This document shows, in pieces, positions 59,870 to 64,000 of a stretch of DNA of 64,000 bases. This DNA comes from Amoebophrya sp. A120 (Eukaryota; Sar; Dinophyceae; Syndiniales; Amoebophryaceae). The DNA is taken from the NCBI GenBank assembly GCA_905178155.1, contig CAJINV010000002.1, positions 1,091,809 to 1,155,808 of the forward strand, read 5' to 3'. The notes under the pieces were generated by a model, which saw only the letters and a program-made list of their open reading frames with translations, was not told where the DNA came from and searched no databases. The stretch's first letter is position 1. Each line of letters opens with the position of its first letter. The position numbers and the translations under genes are program-made.

Positions 59870-62800
59870 TCAGCTCGCCTCTTCTTCGACCTCATCTTTA
59901 CCCGCCGGCTCCGTGCCCACGAGGAAGGCCACATTCTTGGATCGTCCGGTATTCAGGGAAAGTAGCAGTGGTAGTTTTGAGTCAAATAGGACAGCTCTCT
60001 TCTTTTATGTTGAAGAAACTTGTCATTATGTTGAAGAAACTTGTCATGCATCGAACGCGGCCAATGCGCTTGTGCATCGTAACAATTTCATTCAGTTTAT
60101 TTGCATCCACTTTGCTGTTGCGAAAAGCAAAAGACCACACCCTCTCCTGATCTGTCCCTCTAGACGGCAGCCCCTGCACTTTTCAAATTTTACGACGAAG
60201 TGTGAAGATGCTCATATGCAAAGTTTGTGTCTGCTCGTCGCGTACAAAAAGAACGCAAGACAAATGACTCAAATACAAATGCTTTCTGTTTGACTCAAAA
60301 CGACCACGCGCAGTTCAACAGTGGGATAAAATCTCGAATACGTGTTGTCGAAGACCAGCACCATGGTTCCTGCGTTGAATGTAGTTGTAGTACGTAATGT
60401 TTGTCATGCGAATTTTTCATGAATCGAAACATCTGTCATGCGTAGCAGCAACAGCAAGCATTCTGCTATACAACTTTACTAGGAACTGGTTGATTCGTCA
60501 AAAAGCATCAAATCCATTCTATACTGTCCTCATCGGCCACCCAACTGCCTTCGATGGTGTCCACGTTGTCGTATCGTTCCACTGGTAACACGTCTTCCTG
60601 AAGTATCCAACTCCAAATCGGTCCGGGTCTGGAAGGAATAGAACCTTGTACTGGTCATGCATCACAGATTCATTGATCATGCTGCTCAAAGCGAGTGAAC
60701 TCATTTTGCACTGCCTGTATTCAAAAACTTGTCATGCTGCCTTTGCCTCTATCAGGCTGTCCTTGTTCTATTGCATTCTTCACATCAACGAATATAATAG
60801 CGGAAGTGTAGAAGTGGATCACAAGTTGTTCTTATTTTTCGACCGGGACAGATTTTGAAAATTTCCCTGTGATATCCACGGAGCCGCCGTCCTGCATGAC
60901 CCTTACGCGCACCCCGAAACCGATATCGAAGTCCTTCACCCGAAAACTCCATCGCATCAGGGTTCCCTTCTCGACCAGGTAGGCGGTTGTGTATTCCGAC
61001 CGCGCAGACACGGAGAGCTCTTCGGCACCGCGGATCTGGGGTAAAAATTCAGATTTTTTCGACATAGAAGAGGTTGTAGCTGACCACAAAACGCGACATC
61101 AAATTCAAATAGAGCACGAGAAGCTATAGCAGCAGCAGAAGAAGACCGCGTAGGTATGTAGGTTAGCATTTCACGTACCTTGATCTCCTTCCATTTTTTT
61201 GCTGCTTCCCCCCTCTGGAGCAAGACTTCCTGTGCGGATTTTCCCCACACCAGGCCCACCTCGTCTTATGCAGTGCAAAAACAGCATGATCGTACTCGTG
61301 TAATCATCGCAGTCGCGAATGAGACATTTGCTTTTTTAATACCCTGAAATGGCATGCCAGGACCAACTTGTATGAATACTGCACTTCATTTCCAAAAATT
61401 TATCATGCAACTACACCGAAATGGCACTAGTACGAAGTAGGTTGTTTTGCAATACATACGTTTCTGATTTTCACGATTTTTCCCTTATCGTAAGGAAAAA
61501 TCCCCCCTCCCCATATCGAAAGCGTATCCGTCTGAAAATTTGTGATGCGCATTTGTGACCTCAAATCCTGTCTGTCTTGCAAGAAGGCAAGTCCAGAAAG
61601 CGTTCCGCAATTTGCAGGCGGTTTGTGATGCTGTTGGGCTTAGAGCATACACGTTTGTCATGCGAGGCGCCTACGTCAAAACCTCTCGACTGAGGCTTGA
61701 CATATGCCTGCAGTCGTCTCTAGCAAGACAAATCTGATTTGTGTACGCAAATCCAGCATCAGAAACTTCGTTTTGATATGGAGAGGGGGGATTTTTCCTT
61801 TTGATATCCCTTCCCCTTGGACCACAGCTCCTTCGATTTTACCGATGCTCGCTCCTTTACCTCCTTCGTCTTATCTCAGGTGTCACAATGAAAAACAGAC
61901 ACCTCCGCTTGTTCCCCAAAACAAAAAGTAAAAGTAGACCTTTAATGTGCCGCACCAGCGTCATCTGTACATCTTTCAGACCAGCAGTGTGTGAGCCTGT
62001 CATGTCAGAAGACATCAAGCCACAGCAAGGTCGAGTCAGGTGTGGTTTTGGAGTGGTGGAGAGGTCGAGGTGTATTATTTTCCTTGCGATAAAAGTACTC
62101 CTTTGTTTTTTCCTCTACTTTCGACTTGATCTCGCCGGATTTTTCGATGACCTTGGACTTGTACTCCTCCGTTTTTTCAAGCGTCTTCTGCACCTTCTCG
62201 TTTGCCAGGAATTCCCCGTATTTCTTCTTATGGCCGTCTCAAACGTTACATTCTCAACTGTTACACGATTTGCCATGCAAAATCAACATCAACATCAACA
62301 GGGTGAAGCGACTTCGCATGACAAACTCCCGGAGGGCTAAACAGCATTGAAATCTGTGCGGAATCTGTAATGCTAGAGGCGCAATTGTCCCCCTTTGAGT
62401 TTTCCTATTCTTGCATTCCAAGTTCATGTAACAGTTGAGAATGTAACAATTGAGAGTCCCATACTCCTTCGCCTTTTCTTGTGCGGTCGCCGCCATCGCG
62501 GTGCCCTTCTCCGTTAAGTTCTTTACCCTGTTGTTTTTTCTTCAATTTCCACCAAATGTTGAACGAGAATTTGTCATGCACATCGACCAAGAACTGTCTG
62601 AACCTCAAACGAAGATCGAACATTTGTCATGCGGACGCAAGAATAGAGGGTTTCACTGTCATGCAAGAGCAGTAGTAGAAAACATAACTCTTTACCTTTC
62701 ATTTTCCTGCAGCTTCGAGTAGGTCTCCTTTGCCTTCTCCTTCGTTTTGTCGACGATTTGTATATATCCTGTGCAAAAGTATCGCACTTCTGCGAATTGC

Positions 62801-63044
62801 AATCTTGCATATACAGATCTCTCTCCTATAGGCAAATCAACATGACAAACAAAATGTGTCTCAGCTTCCTGCGAAAATAAAAATTTGTGATGCAATTTGT
62901 ACTAAAGTACGATGCTTTTGTAAAAATGCATAGGGTTCCCTTTTCGGAGAGGTAGGTTACCGCAGCGCCGACTTTTGTTTGGTTCTTCGGTGGATCCGGG
63001 ATCGGATCGGTTATCTCGGCTGGCCCGCTGCTGGAGTCCGCCAT
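59870..63044 (-). CDS. GOLD-domain protein with N-terminal helical repeats
   Basis: Exons 63044-62933, 62759-62696, 62527-62464, 62223-62098, 61860-61807, 61480-61459, 61261-61179, 61035-60875, 60598 to about 60528, about 60380-60290, and a last exon ending at 59870. Through exon 8 all joins are in phase. GT-AG introns: 62528-62695 and 61036-61178; the others are ILEs. The N-terminal half is Lys/Glu-rich with recurring 11-residue-like helical units (KEKAKETYSKLQ, EKTEEYKSKVIEK, EEKTKE), as in lipid-surface-binding helices (inference). The C-terminal half is a GOLD beta-sandwich: LMRWSFRVKDFDIGFGVRV, PVERYDNVDTIEGSWVADED, GTMVLVFDNTYSRF. GOLD proteins act in Golgi or lipid traffic. The last two joins are uncertain; the end NVAFLVGTEPAGKDEVEEE is plausible. 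Confidence 0.75.
60004..60049. repeat. tandem TTATGTTGAAGAAACTTGTCA duplication
   Basis: Two adjacent near-identical copies of about 21 bp, the second ending in the ILE word TTGTCATGC. Confidence 0.75.
60381..60523. mobile_element. probable diverged ILE in GOLD gene
   Basis: Separates GSWVADED from GTMVLVFDNTYS. Inner TTTGTCATGC twice; ends and flanks decayed. Confidence 0.5.
60604..60874. mobile_element. diverged family B ILE, intron of GOLD gene
   Basis: 271 bp, TAT...ATA; one arm TCGGTCCGGGTCTGGAAGG, other arm decayed; flanks TGAAG/TCCAC do not match, but removal keeps the GOLD frame. Confidence 0.68.
61267..61458. mobile_element. ILE family A, diverged, intron
   Basis: 192 bp; flanks CGTCT/CGTTT; joins KIRN to EVGLVWG. 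Confidence 0.86.
61486..61806. mobile_element. ILE, C-run arm type, intron
   Basis: 321 bp; arms AAGGAAAAATCCCCCCTCC and complement, with CATATCGAAAG/TTTTGATATG; perfect repeat TCCCT. Confidence 0.92.
61867..62097. mobile_element. ILE-like element with atypical ends, intron
   Basis: 231 bp; 6-bp repeat CTCCTT on both sides; ends lack TAT/ATA. Removal joins EEKTKE to VKERASV in frame. Confidence 0.7.
62229..62463. mobile_element. ILE family E, intron
   Basis: 235 bp; arms CTCAAACGTTACATTCTCAA and complement; flanks CTTCT/CTCCT. Confidence 0.9.
62765..62932. mobile_element. ILE family A, intron
   Basis: 168 bp; flanks GTATA/GGGTT diverged; frame SEKGTQIVDKTKEK kept. Confidence 0.85.
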
Positions 63045-64000
63045 TTTGAGCGAATTCTGCTCGTCTCGGTAGCACAACGAACTACTGGCTGCTCTACTAG
63101 CTACGTTGTCTCTTTGTCTTTGTCTTTGCGTGCAGCAAGATTGTTTTTCTAGGTTGTACTCCAGGAATAAATCAAGTGGAAAAAGTTGTGGCCAAAATTT
63201 GTTTTATCGGGTCGTCGAACTACTACAGGTCCTGAGTTCTTGTAAGCAAAAGAAAATCGCTCATCGGTCCACGCCAATCAAATTCCAGGAACAACAGGTG
63301 GAGGTCCGATATTTCTAGTACAGCACGACCGTGTGAATAAAGATAAACATCATCCTGCTCCGTACTAGTGTAGTGGACTACAACTTCTGTACTTCCGCAC
63401 AGGAGGCGAAGGAGGGGGTGATGCGACTCAATCTCAACTACCAGGGCTTCCTGCTGTTCTGCTCTATTCTATTCTGTTTCCTATCTTTTTCTTTCGCTCT
63501 GTCTTTGTCTCATCTCTAGTACGCGCTCGTCCCTCTCTCTCTGTCTCTCGGCTTCGGTTTTCCTCTTTTAATTATTCGGGATGCCTTACTTGCTTGTAAA
63601 AGTAGTTTTTCTGTCTTTGCGAGAAGCACTGAATTACCTTGCATAGCGGAGGACAGAACAAAGATTATGGCGTGAAAATAGGTATTCGTATTGTATTCAG
63701 GAGGCGAAAGTTAGTTGTGAAACAACATCTTATCGCACTAAAAAAATCGATCATACTCATATTTGGCCGAATTCAAGACACAAAAAATGCTACTTTTTTG
63801 AAAAAAGCCTGCGCTTTTTTAACAAAAATCCTGTATTTCGGCAGCGATTTTTCTTTTTCGGCGGAAAATTTGCATGGCTTGGAGGTAAGGCCTGGAGCAT
63901 TCTGCTTGGGCGGCAACGTTGCTGAGCTCTGGACTGGCTGCCTGTAGTAGTTCAACTAGCTACGAGGAGGCGACTGGCGCGGATATGTCGCCCGCGACAA
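63045..64000. other. intergenic, no gene seen
   Basis: Pyrimidine-rich tracts (CTCTGTCTTTGTC-like, 63480-63560) and AT-rich DNA; no exon supported. Confidence 0.5.

Overview
This window is nuclear DNA of a eukaryote. Long, serine/threonine/alanine-rich, low-complexity coding regions are cut by many short introns, and every gene I could reconstruct with confidence lies on the minus strand, as in the unidirectional gene arrays of dinoflagellates. The dominant feature is a large set (about 48 found) of short elements, mostly 105-330 bp, that interrupt coding sequence. Each runs from TAT to ATA, has inverted-repeat arms and an inner GCATGACAAAT/GCATTACAAAT-type motif, and is flanked by a 5-bp direct repeat. 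In nearly all reconstructable cases, removing the element plus one copy of the 5-bp repeat restores the reading frame. They behave as introns without GT-AG ends. From what I know, this best fits the introner-like elements (ILEs) reported from Amoebophrya, parasitic dinoflagellates (Syndiniales); the species assignment is inference.

Layout (all minus strand unless noted): <1-3785, RING-type zinc protein (3' end outside the window); 3786-6375, GC-rich intergenic or 5'-leader DNA; 6376-11813, class I SAM-dependent methyltransferase with a long N-terminal region (8 exons, 7 ILE introns, 1336 aa); 12590-15010, a gene with a hydrophobic N-terminus; 15967-20079, a low-complexity protein with a 1.37-kb GC-rich intron; 21578-24390, unrecognised 330-aa protein; 24693 to about 25450, small protein; 26270-32582, 1330-aa low-complexity protein carrying a tandemly duplicated exon plus intron; 33271-39639, a fusion of TFIIH subunits p44/Ssl1 and p34/Tfb4 (11 exons, 10 ILE introns, 1442 aa); 41407 to about 45760, coiled-coil protein; 46129-46760, 107-aa helical protein; 46997-47361, a palindromic tandem repeat; 49675-54474, 1561-aa low-complexity protein with an N-terminal membrane segment; 55053-58785, 748-aa membrane protein with a transmembrane segment near each end; 59870-63044, helical-repeat plus GOLD-domain protein.

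Two intron systems coexist within the same genes: ILE introns with no consistent GT-AG, and ordinary GT-AG (rarely GC-AG) introns. The exons were joined by eye. Where the total coding length is divisible by three and the protein is coherent I am confident; otherwise I say so. No rRNA, tRNA or CRISPR was recognised.
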